From DAOULY01 sp034414595 (GTDB taxonomy: Bacteria; Chloroflexota; Dehalococcoidia; SZUA-161; JAUWZY01): a DNA stretch of 64,000 nt. The position numbers and the translations under genes were made by a program. A model generated the notes under the pieces. That model made no database searches, had not been told where the DNA came from, and saw only the letters and a program-made list of their open reading frames with translations. Positions 25,980 to 35,026 of the stretch are shown piece by piece. How positions within the stretch are numbered: the first letter of the stretch is position 1; each line of letters opens with the position of its first letter. The stretch covers positions 434,001-498,000 of the forward strand of contig DAOULY010000021.1 of the NCBI GenBank assembly GCA_034414595.1. Direction: 5' to 3'.

Positions 25980-27557
25980 TTATTTTTTCGCCACCACCTT
26001 CTTGAACTCAATGCCCAAATCTTCCATTACTACTTGTACTGCTGCCCTGCCACCACCAGTTATCCCGCTGGCGGGATGAGTGCTAGCTCCACACATGTAC
26101 AGCTTCTTCACTGGCGTCCTGTAGTGTCCCCAACCCGGGAGAGGCCTATTAGCGAAGAACTGTGACAGGGATTGGCCTATGTGGGCGATATCTCCCATTA
26201 CAAAAGCAGCGTTGTACCTCTCCAAATCCAAAGGGCTGGCTATCCATCTCCCAAGGATATTCTCAGGACCTAAATTGAGAGTGCGTTCCTGTTCCGTCTT
26301 CAAAACACCATCGGCTACTTCCTGTTTCATCTCGTCCCACCTTGCCGGACCACCGTCTCTCAAGCTATAGGGCTCAAAATGGTACAGGTATAGGCTGTGC
26401 TTCCCTTCGGGAGCACGGCTGGGATCAACCAAGGTAGGCACATGCACGAATGGCATTTTTGTATACGGGATCCCGTATGAAAACCCGTCGAATACCCTCA
26501 GCAAATCCTCCATAAGGGGGGTAAAGATTACAAGCACCGCCTTGTCGACATCTCCACCAGCCTTATATTTTGGGGCTTCACTGAGGGCAATTGCCTGGTG
26601 CAGCGCAGAGAACAGGGAGTGCTTAATACGCTTTACCTTCTCCTGGAAGTTGGTTGGTAGTTCCTCCGGTTTCAGCATCTCCAGAAAGAGTTGCTTGACA
26701 TTGAGGTTAGAGACAAAGGCTTTCGTAGCTATAACCTCCTCCCCACTATCCAAGATTACCCCTTTAGCCTCACCAGCTTCCACCTTGATGGACTTTACTG
26801 GGCTTGAGAGCCTGACGGTACCTCCGTTATCCCTTATACAGGCTGCCAGTGCCTCACTCAATGCGCCTGCGCCACCGACAGGCACCCCCGACGGCCAGTT
26901 ATGAAACATCGCGAAGCGAAATGCATAGCTCCCTGTCCCCCTTTCTCTAGGTCCAACCATTATCTCAGCTACCCGCCTGGCAATCGCTACCTTCATGTAT
27001 TCGCTCTCAAACCACTCTTCAGCCATATCCATTGCACTAGAAAAGATTATCCTCAAGTACTCCCGTCCATCTTCACTGGCCTCTAGAAATGATATCATGC
27101 TTCCGAAGGGAGGTGGCGCGGAAGATCCGAGCACCCCCGCCGCAACGCGAATCCGTTCCGAAGCCTCAACGAACCTGGGATATGCCTCAGCATCTCGCTC
27201 GGAGAACTGGCGTATGGACTCACAAGTCTTATTAATATCCCGGTAGACAACCAGTGCCTTATCATCAGGAAAGACGATAGCAAAGAGCGGATCTGGGTGA
27301 ATGTACTTAAGCCCATACTTGTGTATTAGCCCTAGCTCATCTTGTTCGATAAGAGGGTTGCTTTGGATGCCAGTATGGCTAGTCGCGGCTAGGTCATGCT
27401 TAAATCCGGGTAAGGTTACTTCCCTCGTCACACAGCCGCCTCCCACCTTGTCTTGCCTCTCAAGCACGCAAACATTTAACCCTGCCTTAGCCAAATAAGC
27501 GGCGGCAATTAGCCCATTGTGTCCTGCCCCGATGACAACTACATCATACTTTTCCAT
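25980..27557 (-). CDS. FAD-dependent oxidoreductase, phytoene-desaturase/PYROXD2-like
   Basis: A 525-aa flavoprotein of the amine-oxidase/CrtI superfamily. The N-terminal dinucleotide-binding fold shows VVIGAGHNGLIAAAYL (about 7-22), followed by ERQDKVGGG. The C-terminal FAD segment reads YMCGASTHPASGITGGGRAA. Substrate unknown: the family includes carotenoid desaturases and retinol saturases, but no carotenoid gene is near. ATG 27557 matches the family start; the frame extends to 27584. The AGGAGGT site is rather far (12 nt), leaving some doubt about the start. Confidence 0.85.
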   Translation of the reverse strand: MEKYDVVVIGAGHNGLIAAAYLAKAGLNVCVLERQDKVGGGCVTREVTLPGFKHDLAATSHTGIQSNPLIEQDELGLIHKYGLKYIHPDPLFAIVFPDDKALVVYRDINKTCESIRQFSERDAEAYPRFVEASERIRVAAGVLGSSAPPPFGSMISFLEASEDGREYLRIIFSSAMDMAEEWFESEYMKVAIARRVAEIMVGPRERGTGSYAFRFAMFHNWPSGVPVGGAGALSEALAACIRDNGGTVRLSSPVKSIKVEAGEAKGVILDSGEEVIATKAFVSNLNVKQLFLEMLKPEELPTNFQEKVKRIKHSLFSALHQAIALSEAPKYKAGGDVDKAVLVIFTPLMEDLLRVFDGFSYGIPYTKMPFVHVPTLVDPSRAPEGKHSLYLYHFEPYSLRDGGPARWDEMKQEVADGVLKTEQERTLNLGPENILGRWIASPLDLERYNAAFVMGDIAHIGQSLSQFFANRPLPGWGHYRTPVKKLYMCGASTHPASGITGGGRAAVQVVMEDLGIEFKKVVAKK

Positions 27558-27725
27558 TGTTGCTTTGCTACCTCCTACCTGCATAGTAGACTAGCAGCTT
27601 TTGTTAGTAATCCATGGCCCAGATTCAGCCGACACATTACTCACACATACTCATTAGCATGTTCGTCAATTAAAAAAACGAGCCATCCCCAAAAACGCTC
27701 ATTGCTCCTTTTGCCGGATTCCGCT

Positions 27726-28508
27726 TCAGAATAGGATCGTGTTGTCCAGATTAAAAAGCTGCCCGGAGACCTTTTGCATCGTGGTCAAGAACAAAATGAA
27801 CCGAGCGACCTCCTCCGGGGTTTGAGTTGGCCCCCGCTTGAGCACGCTTTGCCGTTGGCCAGCGACAGTGCTCGGCCTCATTACCGACATTATCCCTGGC
27901 GTTAGCATTAGCCCGGGCATAACTGTGTTCACCTGGATATCGAATTTACCCAGCTCACGGGCGGCGACCTTGGTCAGGGCGTTCATTCCCGCTTTGGCCG
28001 CGCTATAGTGTCCCCGGCCGGCAGCACCATAGATGGCATGCCCTGAGCTGATATTAATGATATGCCCTCCCCCCTGCTTGATCATCTGAGGGGCTACCGC
28101 TTTAATGCAAAGGAAGGCCCCCTTTAAATTGCTATCGAGCAACCAATCCCACTCCTCCTCCTCCATCTCCATCAACAGGCTGCCTTCCTCTTTTTTCCCG
28201 TCAAACCCGGCGAATCCGAGGCCCCGGGGATAGCCACCAGCATTGTTCACCAGGATGTCTATTCGGCCCCATCTATCTACTGTGTCGTCCACCATGGACT
28301 TTACTTCTTGGTACCTGCGAACATCTGCCTTGCAGGCGAAGGCTTGCCCCCCACCCTCGCAGATATTGCGAACCACATCTTGCGCATCCTCCCTGGACCT
28401 GTGATAATTAACCACAATCCGAGCCCCAGCAGCTCCAAACTGCTTGGCTATCTCACCGCCCAGGCCTCCGGAAGCCCCGGTAACGATGACGACACGTTCA
28501 CCGTTCAT
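27726..28508 (-). CDS. SDR-family oxidoreductase (FabG-like)
   Basis: A 260-aa classical short-chain dehydrogenase. NAD(P) motif TGASGGLGG (about 10-18), NNAGG (88-92), catalytic Ser in NISSGHAIYG, and Y-x3-K in YSAAKAG. Likely a 3-ketoacyl or sugar/alcohol dehydrogenase; specificity cannot be read. An insertion of acidic residues (MEMEEEEWDW) precedes the active site. It lies upstream of the phytoene-desaturase-like gene on the same strand with a 168-nt gap. A 45-codon ORF overlaps its start by ATGA. Confidence 0.9.
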   Translation of the reverse strand: MNGERVVIVTGASGGLGGEIAKQFGAAGARIVVNYHRSREDAQDVVRNICEGGGQAFACKADVRRYQEVKSMVDDTVDRWGRIDILVNNAGGYPRGLGFAGFDGKKEEGSLLMEMEEEEWDWLLDSNLKGAFLCIKAVAPQMIKQGGGHIINISSGHAIYGAAGRGHYSAAKAGMNALTKVAARELGKFDIQVNTVMPGLMLTPGIMSVMRPSTVAGQRQSVLKRGPTQTPEEVARFILFLTTMQKVSGQLFNLDNTILF

Positions 28509-28642
28509 ATTATTGGCCTACTCCTTCGATTATATCCAACCACAGGGATCCACGGGGCCACGGTAATTGGGGCCATCAAAATCTCAACCGGTCGCACCCG
28601 CTGCACCTCATATGCAGTATCCCCTTTTCCCTTACCCTTCAT
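28505..28642 (-). CDS. Possible 45-aa upstream ORF coupled to the SDR gene
   Basis: ATG 28642 behind GAGAGGA opens a 45-codon frame ending in TGA that overlaps the SDR start codon (ATGA). The peptide is basic with a Val/Ile/Pro-rich middle (MAPITVAPWIPVV). Overlap and spacing suit translational coupling or a leader peptide, but chance cannot be excluded. The SDR gene's own ribosome site is far from its ATG, which favours coupling. Confidence 0.35.
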   Translation of the reverse strand: MKGKGKGDTAYEVQRVRPVEILMAPITVAPWIPVVGYNRRSRPII

Positions 28643-29151
28643 GCAATTCCTCTCTGTGTGAAGCACCATGTGCATAGTCAGATAATACCTCTAGTCCAGT
28701 ACATAGCCACTCTTACGTTTCTGTCTTCAGCCTTACATCACCTCCAGAAAGAAAGGTACCTATAATATTACCTCGAGTGATTGGCAGAAGCAAATGTGAG
28801 GGGCAGTCTGCATTGTGGTATATCGTGACTGTATTGGCTGTTTGGCTCCAAAGATGGCCCACATGAAACACATCGTGTGCACTCTTTAGTCCCTGGTCGT
28901 CTGCGCAGCTACGTCTTCAGTGATGTTTCCACATTTGAGCAACGAATAGTTTAGGTGGTCGAACTTACTTTGTCAATTAACAATTCATCGTTTTGTGCAA
29001 CAAGTGAAGCTATCATCTGCCTGCAAGGGACAAAGCAACATAGTGAACAAAACTGATAATTGCTTAGTGTGGTTTGCACTGGGTCTCATTTAGGTGAAAT
29101 TTACGTCTTTAAAGGTGTGCTTTTACGTATAAGTTAACTAATCGTGGCGTC
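28643..29151 (-). promoter_or_regulatory. Leader and promoter region of the SDR operon
   Basis: Two minus-strand promoters are visible: TTGACA (28971-28976)-N17-TAAACT (28948-28953), and TTGCTT (28788-28793)-N17-TAATAT (28765-28770). They imply leaders of roughly 430 or 250 nt. I see no known riboswitch and no larger gene in this 500-bp stretch. Confidence 0.5.
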
Positions 29152-30051
29152 TCACGTCTGCGATGCCCGCGCCTGAACGAAGGCGATGAACTCACCGAGC
29201 AGGCGGGAAATCAACCGCTCTTTGCGGTAGATGCAGTAGAAGTCCCGGCTCAACTTCAGCCCCTCGATGGCCACTTGCTTGACAAGTCCCAGGGCCAGGC
29301 TCTTCTCGATTGCCAGATTTGACACGAAGGCGATCCCCACCCGCGCCTCTACCGCGGAGACCACAGCCTGAGTCGTGCCCAGGACCAGGTTCGGGGACAG
29401 CTTGCCGGGGTCGAGCCCGGCTTTGCTCAACAGGGATATGAGGCTTCGCTGCGTGCCGGAAGTCTCCTCGCGGAAGATGAGCGGCTCTCCCTCCAGCTCC
29501 AGAAAGGAGACCTCTCCCCGCTGGGCGAACGGGTGCTCGGGGAACACTATCAGCACGATCTCGTCGCGGGCTACCTTGAAATGCTCCAGCTCCGCGCTCT
29601 CGGGTGCAGTGCCACAGAACCCCAGGTCATAAGCACCGTCCTGCACCCCCGCGATAACGGTGAGGGAATCGGACACTTCCACCTGGGCCCCCGTGTTGGG
29701 ATGCAGCGCCTTGAATTCGCCCAGAATAGGCGGGAGCAGGACTTCACCCGGTATGGTGCTGGCGGCGATGACGATGTTTCCCGTCACCTCCTCGCGTAGC
29801 TCGTCGATGTCGTGCAGGAGATGCGCCCGCTCATCCTCAACGATTTCAGCGAAGCGGAGCAGGCGCTTCCCGGCCTCGGTCAGTGTGAGCCTCTTCTGTC
29901 CCCGGTCGATAAGGCGAACGCCGAGGTCGCGCTCCAGCTTTTGAATCTGGAAGGAGACCGCAGGCTGGCTGATGGACAGCTTCTTCGCCACTTCCGAGAA
30001 GCTCCCCAGCTTGACCACTTCGAGGTAGGTCCTCAAATAATCGATGTTCAT
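29152..30051 (-). CDS. LysR-type regulator, selenium-cluster associated
   Basis: A 299-aa LysR protein: winged HTH at 1-60 (SFSEVAKKLSISQPAVSFQI), linker helix to 85, then a periplasmic-binding-protein-like effector domain. It is transcribed divergently from the DUF3343/double-cubane/YedF genes and probably controls them. Their context matches the LysR type often found with YedF and DUF3343 genes in selenium-using anaerobes (established association, function inferred). Its last codons are duplicated in truncated form at 25.5 kb. Confidence 0.9.
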   Translation of the reverse strand: MNIDYLRTYLEVVKLGSFSEVAKKLSISQPAVSFQIQKLERDLGVRLIDRGQKRLTLTEAGKRLLRFAEIVEDERAHLLHDIDELREEVTGNIVIAASTIPGEVLLPPILGEFKALHPNTGAQVEVSDSLTVIAGVQDGAYDLGFCGTAPESAELEHFKVARDEIVLIVFPEHPFAQRGEVSFLELEGEPLIFREETSGTQRSLISLLSKAGLDPGKLSPNLVLGTTQAVVSAVEARVGIAFVSNLAIEKSLALGLVKQVAIEGLKLSRDFYCIYRKERLISRLLGEFIAFVQARASQT

Positions 30052-30065
30052 TTATCCAGTTTATT

Positions 30066-30110
30066 ATAAGCGTTTTCTATGTTGCAGTAAAATATTGCTT
30101 ATGATATAAT
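30066..30110 (+). promoter_or_regulatory. Promoter and LysR operator of the selenium cluster
   Basis: TTGCAG (30082-30087), 17-bp spacer, perfect TATAAT (30105-30110). The ATAAGC/GCTTAT inverted pair flanking the -35 region (about 30066-30102) suits a LysR-type site. It lies in the 110-bp divergent gap. Confidence 0.6.
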
Positions 30111-30161
30111 CCCTCGTGGCTATTGTAGACCATCTTCAACACTCTATCAAGAGAGGTACCG

Positions 30162-30701
30162 ATGGCATCTCAACGACGCAGGAAACCGTCTTTCGAGGGC
30201 GACGGCCTGGTGCTATTCCTGGATGTGCATGATGCCATGATGGCAGAGAAGGTCCTCAACGAAGCGGAGTACGCTAACAAGCTGGTTGCCCCTCCACCTC
30301 AGCTACGCAAGGGCTGCGACCTGGCGGTAGAGGTAAACCTGGCGGAGCAGCCCAGCATCGAGCGGCTGCTCGAGCAGGAAGAGGTAGCATATGTCAGCGT
30401 TATCCCGCTGAAAGTAGGCACTTCAGAACTCCTGGAAATCGTCAAAGTGACCGATTTCGGCGACTGGACGATGGTCAGGGCAGGCAACATGAAGCTCACT
30501 TTCGACAAGCGGAGCGGCAACATCGTCAATACTTCAGGCGGGGGCTGTCCCGATATTCCACACCTTCACGCTGAGATGACCGGCAAGAGGCTGACCGAAG
30601 CGCCGCGGCCAAGAGACATCGGCTTCACCCTCTGTGCTTTGATGCTGGACAGGGCTCTGGAAGAATGCCTGGCACTGTGGCAGGGAGGTAGCGAGTCATG
30701 A
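30162..30701 (+). CDS. DUF3343 (putative Se/S carrier-like) protein
   Basis: A 179-aa protein whose first 80 residues resemble DUF3343, a small domain proposed to carry selenium or sulfur: LVLFLDVHDAMMAEKVL near the start and LRKGCDLAVEV around 50. The C-terminal half (95-179) holds GGGCPDIPHLHAEMTG and is not part of the standard domain. First gene of the operon, ATG 30162 with GAGAGG. Its stop overlaps the next start as ATGA, so the two proteins are translationally coupled. Confidence 0.75.
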   Translation: MASQRRRKPSFEGDGLVLFLDVHDAMMAEKVLNEAEYANKLVAPPPQLRKGCDLAVEVNLAEQPSIERLLEQEEVAYVSVIPLKVGTSELLEIVKVTDFGDWTMVRAGNMKLTFDKRSGNIVNTSGGGCPDIPHLHAEMTGKRLTEAPRPRDIGFTLCALMLDRALEECLALWQGGSES

Positions 30702-31591
30702 TGCTCATCGCCGGAACGGTCCCTGTCAGAGATTTGCCTCTGACTGAAGGGAAGGTTGAGTCCCTGGGGGAATTTTTGGTCGTCGACGGCCATCGAATTC
30801 CCTGCACTCAGGGCACGGGGGCCCTGATCAGCGCCGCCCTGGCCGCCACCGAGTACTTGAAGCTGGCTCCCCCGCAGGTGCTGGTTGCCGGAGACGCCGG
30901 ACAGGGCAAAGGCAGCCGTGATATCTACGAATACCTTATCCAGAAGCTGGACGAGCTTTCCCCGGAGGTGCTGGTGCTGCACTACTGCCTCCCTGACATG
31001 GCCCTGATGAGACGGCTCTGCGAATCTGTTGACAAATGTGCCAGAAGACCGCTGATGATTGCGGATGCCGGGTCGATGTACGCCGCCAAAGCGGCGGGGT
31101 TGGCCCCGCAATTCGATATATTCACCCCCGATGCCACCGAGATAGCTTTCCTGGCTGACCCTGAGGCCACTCACCCTGCCTATATCGCCAAGCACCTCTT
31201 CGACACCGACATAACCCAGGCCCTGACAATGGTTGCCGCCGCTTACCAGAACAATAGCGCCGCAAGGGTGCTGTTGGTCAAGGGAGCAATTGACTACGTG
31301 GTGCAATACGGGAGCGTCTTCACCGCTATTGATGAGCCGGATGTGCCTGCCCTCGAAGCTATCGGCGGCACAGGTGATACCATCACCGGACTGGTCGCAG
31401 CTTTTGCCGACTGTGGCCTGGAACCGCATCAGGCAGCCATAATCGCTGCCAGAGCGAACCGCATGGCTGGACAGTTTTCCCGGGCCACGCCAGCGACCAA
31501 AGTCTCGCAGGTAATCGAGCAATTCCCCGCCGTATTCCAGGAGCACCTCTGCGCATGGAGCGGAGTGTGCTCCACTGATTTTGCCAGTTGA
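30698..31591 (+). CDS. Carbohydrate-kinase-like / NAD(P)HX-dehydratase-like protein
   Basis: A 297-aa protein related to the ribokinase-like C-terminal half of YjeF/NnrD. The GGTGDTITGLVAAF motif (about 227-240) is the phosphate-binding and catalytic Asp loop of that fold; VLVAGDAGQGKGSRD and FDIFTPDATEIAFLA are further family-like strands. It lacks the NnrE epimerase half. Its place in the selenium cluster suggests a specialised kinase or nucleotide-repair role (inference). Start overlaps the DUF3343 stop. Confidence 0.7.
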   Translation: MMLIAGTVPVRDLPLTEGKVESLGEFLVVDGHRIPCTQGTGALISAALAATEYLKLAPPQVLVAGDAGQGKGSRDIYEYLIQKLDELSPEVLVLHYCLPDMALMRRLCESVDKCARRPLMIADAGSMYAAKAAGLAPQFDIFTPDATEIAFLADPEATHPAYIAKHLFDTDITQALTMVAAAYQNNSAARVLLVKGAIDYVVQYGSVFTAIDEPDVPALEAIGGTGDTITGLVAAFADCGLEPHQAAIIAARANRMAGQFSRATPATKVSQVIEQFPAVFQEHLCAWSGVCSTDFAS

Positions 31592-31635
31592 TGTGCCGCA
31601 GTCTCAGCCAACAAGATGAACAGGAGGACTTACAA

Positions 31636-32913
31636 GTGACAACCGACTACAAACCAATGTGGACCGACCTCGGTCTAAACCTGAAGTCGCATGACGTCCT
31701 GCTCGGTGTCCTGGGTCAAGCCTATCAAGACGTCTTCCTTTCTCAAAAGAACCGCCCGGAGGGAATGGGCTACCTCGACTTCGTTATGGGTGAGGTCCAC
31801 GGCCTCCGGATCAAGGAGCTGCAGGATGCCAGGGCAAAGGGAAGAAAAGTCATCGGCACCTTTTGCGTCTTCGTGCCCGACGAACTGATACTGGCAACAG
31901 ATGCCATTGCAGTGGGGCTGTGTGCCGGCGCAGAATTCGGGTTCGAAGATGCGGAGAAACTGCTGCCCCGGAACACCTGCTCCCTGATCAAGTCCTTTTT
32001 CGGCTTCAAAATGAACAAGGTTTGCCCCTACATGGAGGCGTCGGACCTGCTGGTGGGGGAGACCACCTGCGACGGCAAGAAGAAAGCCTACGAGATATTC
32101 AGCGACCTCCAGCACAACATCTATGTAATGGAGGTCCCCCAGATGAAGACCCCACAGGACAAAGTCTTGCTGAAATCCGAGTACCTGCGCTTCCAGGCAG
32201 AGCTTGAGAAGCTGACCGGAGTGACCATCGATGCCGAGCGGCTCAAGAAGGGCATCACCACTGTCAATAACCGGCGAAAAGCCCTGCACCATCTGGCAGC
32301 TTTGCGAGCTGCTGATCCCGCGCCTATCTCCGGGCTGGATGCACTGCTCATAAACCAGGTCGCTTTCTATGACGACCCTGTGCGCTTCACCGACTCAGTA
32401 AACAAGGTCTGCGATGAGCTTGAGACGCGGATCAAGAATGGGGAGGGCGTAGCCTCTAAGGCAGCACCCCGCATTCTGATGTCAGGCTGCCCTATGGCGG
32501 TGCCTAACTGGAAGCTGCCGTTCATTATTGAAAGCTCGGGCGCAGCAATAGTCGGCGAGGAATCTTGCGTGGGAGAGCGCGGCACAAGGAATCTGGTGGA
32601 TGAGTCAAGCACTGACCTGGACGCCCTTTTGGATGCCATTGTCGACCGTTACTTCCAAATCGATTGTGCCATTTTCACCCCCAACGGGGACAGATTGGAG
32701 CACGTCGAGAATATGGTGGAGCAGTATAAAGCCGATGGAGTCATCCACTATGCTCTCCAGTTCTGCTCGCCCTATACGGTAGAGTCCTACTCCGTAGATG
32801 AGGCCCTTTCAGCCAGGGGCATCCCCACCTTGAGGCTCGACACAGACTATAGTCAGGAGGATGTAGGCCAGCTGAAGACCAGGGTGGAGGCTTTCCTGGA
32901 GACTCTGAAGTAG
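31636..32913 (+). CDS. Double-cubane-cluster reductase (HgdB/YjiM family)
   Basis: A 425-aa member of the 2-hydroxyacyl-CoA dehydratase D-component family. Members paired with an activase and lacking a C-component partner carry an Fe8S9 double-cubane cluster and perform ATP-driven low-potential reductions (established for the family). Visible cysteines include GTFCVF, NTCSLIKS, KVCPYMEASD and GETTCDG. GTG 31636 is chosen because CAGGAGGAC precedes it; the frame is open to 31588. The activase follows after 5 nt. The substrate in this selenium-associated cluster is unknown. Confidence 0.85.
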   Translation: MTTDYKPMWTDLGLNLKSHDVLLGVLGQAYQDVFLSQKNRPEGMGYLDFVMGEVHGLRIKELQDARAKGRKVIGTFCVFVPDELILATDAIAVGLCAGAEFGFEDAEKLLPRNTCSLIKSFFGFKMNKVCPYMEASDLLVGETTCDGKKKAYEIFSDLQHNIYVMEVPQMKTPQDKVLLKSEYLRFQAELEKLTGVTIDAERLKKGITTVNNRRKALHHLAALRAADPAPISGLDALLINQVAFYDDPVRFTDSVNKVCDELETRIKNGEGVASKAAPRILMSGCPMAVPNWKLPFIIESSGAAIVGEESCVGERGTRNLVDESSTDLDALLDAIVDRYFQIDCAIFTPNGDRLEHVENMVEQYKADGVIHYALQFCSPYTVESYSVDEALSARGIPTLRLDTDYSQEDVGQLKTRVEAFLETLK

Positions 32914-32918
32914 CACTC

Positions 32919-33665
32919 TTGCGAAACGTAGGCATTGACATCGGATCGCGCACGGTGAAGCTTGTCGCTGTGGAAGAGGGTAAGATTATCCTCTCACGCA
33001 AGGCCGAAAGCTCCTATGACCCTTTGACGGTGTGCCAGGGGCTGCTGGATGGCATCAAATACGATACATTGATCGCTACGGGCTATGGAAGGCACACCTT
33101 CGGAGAGCATTTTGAGTGCCGGGTCATCAGCGAGATTAAGGCTTTCGCCGTAGGGGCGCAGACCATATTCCCCGACTGTCAGACAGTTCTCGACATCGGC
33201 GGCCAGGATACCAAAGCCATTTCTCTGGATGGAGCCGGACGTGTTCTCAAGTTCGAGATGAATGATAGATGTGCCGCTGGGACCGGCCGGTTCCTCGAGA
33301 TAATGGCAACGACTCTGAGCTATACGCTGGGCGATTTCGGACAGGCTGCTCTGGAGGCGGAAAAGGCTCAGAGAATAAGCAGCATGTGCACTGTCTTCGC
33401 CGAATCGGAGATTATCTCCCTGCTGACCAGAGGAGCGCGTCGTGAAGAGGTCGCTTTGGGAATCCACGAAGCTATCTGCCAGCGGACACTGAGCATGTTA
33501 GGGAGATTGCCGCCCATCTCCAGCATGGTGTTCGCGGGAGGAGTAGCCTATAATGACTGTATCCGGCACTTGCTGACGAAGAGCCTGGAAATTCCGTTGC
33601 TTGTGCCTCCAGACCCTCAGACTGTTGGGGCTCTGGGAGCTGCCATGATTGGCTTCACTAACTGA
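32919..33665 (+). CDS. Acyl-CoA dehydratase activase-like ATPase (YjiL/HgdC family)
   Basis: A 248-aa ASKHA-fold ATPase that fires electrons into the double-cubane protein. It starts at TTG 32919 with IDIGSRTVKLV (phosphate loop 1), has DIGGQDTKAI (loop 2), and the two 4Fe-4S cysteines in NDRCAAGTGRFLE and SMCTVFAESE. MVFAGGVAYND gives the adenosine motif. No strong ribosome site precedes the TTG, so translation may be coupled to the previous gene, 5 nt away. Confidence 0.88.
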   Translation: MRNVGIDIGSRTVKLVAVEEGKIILSRKAESSYDPLTVCQGLLDGIKYDTLIATGYGRHTFGEHFECRVISEIKAFAVGAQTIFPDCQTVLDIGGQDTKAISLDGAGRVLKFEMNDRCAAGTGRFLEIMATTLSYTLGDFGQAALEAEKAQRISSMCTVFAESEIISLLTRGARREEVALGIHEAICQRTLSMLGRLPPISSMVFAGGVAYNDCIRHLLTKSLEIPLLVPPDPQTVGALGAAMIGFTN

Positions 33666-33696
33666 GTTCAGTTTGCTATGCAGGGGGGAGGCAATG

Positions 33697-34269
33697 ATGA
33701 TTGAAGTTGATGCCCGGGGACTGCCCTGCCCTCGACCGGTTGTCGAGACCAAGAAAGCTCTGGAGGAAATCGACCAGGGAACGATTACTGTCCTGGTGGA
33801 TAGCTCTGAGAGCCGGGAGAACGTGAAGCGGTTCGCTCAGAGTCAGGGCTGCCAGGTGGAGATAACCGAGAGAGACGGGGTGTTCCACCTGAGTATTGTG
33901 AAGGGGCAGTCGGTTCAGGTTGAGATGAAGCAAACAAGCGACGTCGTCCTCATCACCAGTGACCGACTGGGGACAGGAGATGAAAGACTGGGCGAGATTT
34001 TGATGAAAGCCTTCCTCAATACCCTCTGGGACTATGAGCCCAGGCCAGCCAAGCTCCTATTCATCAACGATGGGGTGCGGCTGACCACCGAAGGCTCTGA
34101 GGTCCTGGACGCGCTGCATCTGCTGGAGAAGGAGGGGGTCCAGATATTCTCCTGCGGCACTTGCCTGGAGTACTACCATCTCAAAGAAAATTTGGAAGTC
34201 GGGATGGTGACCAACATGTATGACACCGTGGACTCCCTGCTGACTGCGGCCAAGGTTATCAAGATTTGA
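33697..34269 (+). CDS. yedF: Sulfurtransferase-like selenium metabolism protein YedF
   Basis: A 190-aa fusion of a TusA-like domain (1-75, with the CPRP motif, Cys11) and a DsrE-like domain (85-190, with SCGTCLEYY). YedF proteins occur with selenophosphate-using genes and are proposed to handle reactive selenium. The start is chosen at ATG 33697, 5 nt after GGGGGAGG; ATG 33694 is an alternative. It overlaps nothing but lies 31 nt after the activase, within the operon. Confidence 0.85.
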   Translation: MIEVDARGLPCPRPVVETKKALEEIDQGTITVLVDSSESRENVKRFAQSQGCQVEITERDGVFHLSIVKGQSVQVEMKQTSDVVLITSDRLGTGDERLGEILMKAFLNTLWDYEPRPAKLLFINDGVRLTTEGSEVLDALHLLEKEGVQIFSCGTCLEYYHLKENLEVGMVTNMYDTVDSLLTAAKVIKI

Positions 34270-34320
34270 GGGGTGAGTCTTTGCCTGAGCCAGGGCATCG
34301 TTGTAAGATAGGTTATAAGG

Positions 34321-34791
34321 ATGATAGAGATTGCCATCCCTGGCCGGGGGAACTATCGACTGAGCCACCTGGTGCTGGACCTGAATGGAACTATCACTAT
34401 CGATGGCGAGCTTATCGAAGGAGTACAGGACAGGCTTCAGCGGCTGAGCGAGCTATTGAGCATCTCCGTGGTCACTGCGGATACCCTTGGCCGTGCTCAG
34501 GCACTCGAAGAAACCCTTAAAATCGAGATACACAAGATAGAACTGGACAAGGAAGACAGGCAAAAGCTCTCGCTAATTCAGCGACTGGGTAAGGATAACA
34601 CCGTCTCCATAGGGAATGGCTCCAATGACGTTTCCATGCTGAGAGAATCTGCGCTTGGCATATGCGTGCTGGGCCGGGAAGGTGCCTCTGCTGAGGCGAT
34701 GGCGAACTCCGATGTGGTGGTACCCGACATCAATGCAGCCCTTGAGCTGCTGCTCAATCCTCACAGGTTAATTGCCACCCTGCGTAGATAG
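34321..34791 (+). CDS. HAD-family hydrolase, P-type-ATPase-like soluble form
   Basis: A 156-aa compact HAD protein. Motif I reads LDLNGTIT, with Asn where phosphatases have the second Asp, as in the soluble domain of P-type ATPases. The late motif GNGSNDVSML holds the Mg-binding Asp. No cap domain, about half the size of typical HADs. Last gene of the selenium/double-cubane cluster; its role there is unknown, perhaps phosphate removal from a pathway intermediate (inference). Confidence 0.8.
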   Translation: MIEIAIPGRGNYRLSHLVLDLNGTITIDGELIEGVQDRLQRLSELLSISVVTADTLGRAQALEETLKIEIHKIELDKEDRQKLSLIQRLGKDNTVSIGNGSNDVSMLRESALGICVLGREGASAEAMANSDVVVPDINAALELLLNPHRLIATLRR

Positions 34792-34934
34792 CCTCAGAGT
34801 AAAGAGTCCAAGCTGCTTTCATTACTCACCATGTCATATTCTAACCAACCTCAGTAACACTTGCTTAAAAGCCGCTGTCGAGCTTGACACGGCGGCGCTG
34901 GCAGGTGGAACAGCCCTCGTGTTTGGTAAATACG

Positions 34935-34962
34935 TTGACAGCCAGCAACCTGGGACTATACT
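34935..34962 (+). promoter_or_regulatory. Strong promoter of the methyltransferase gene
   Basis: Perfect TTGACA (34935-34940), 16-bp spacer, TATACT (34957-34962), 65 nt before the start codon. The rest of the 34792-35026 gap shows no gene. Confidence 0.7.
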
Positions 34963-35026
34963 ATAGCCTTGGCAGTTGAAAGTATCAGGAGTATCAATAA
35001 AGATTTGAACTCAGGGAGGCGCAAAG

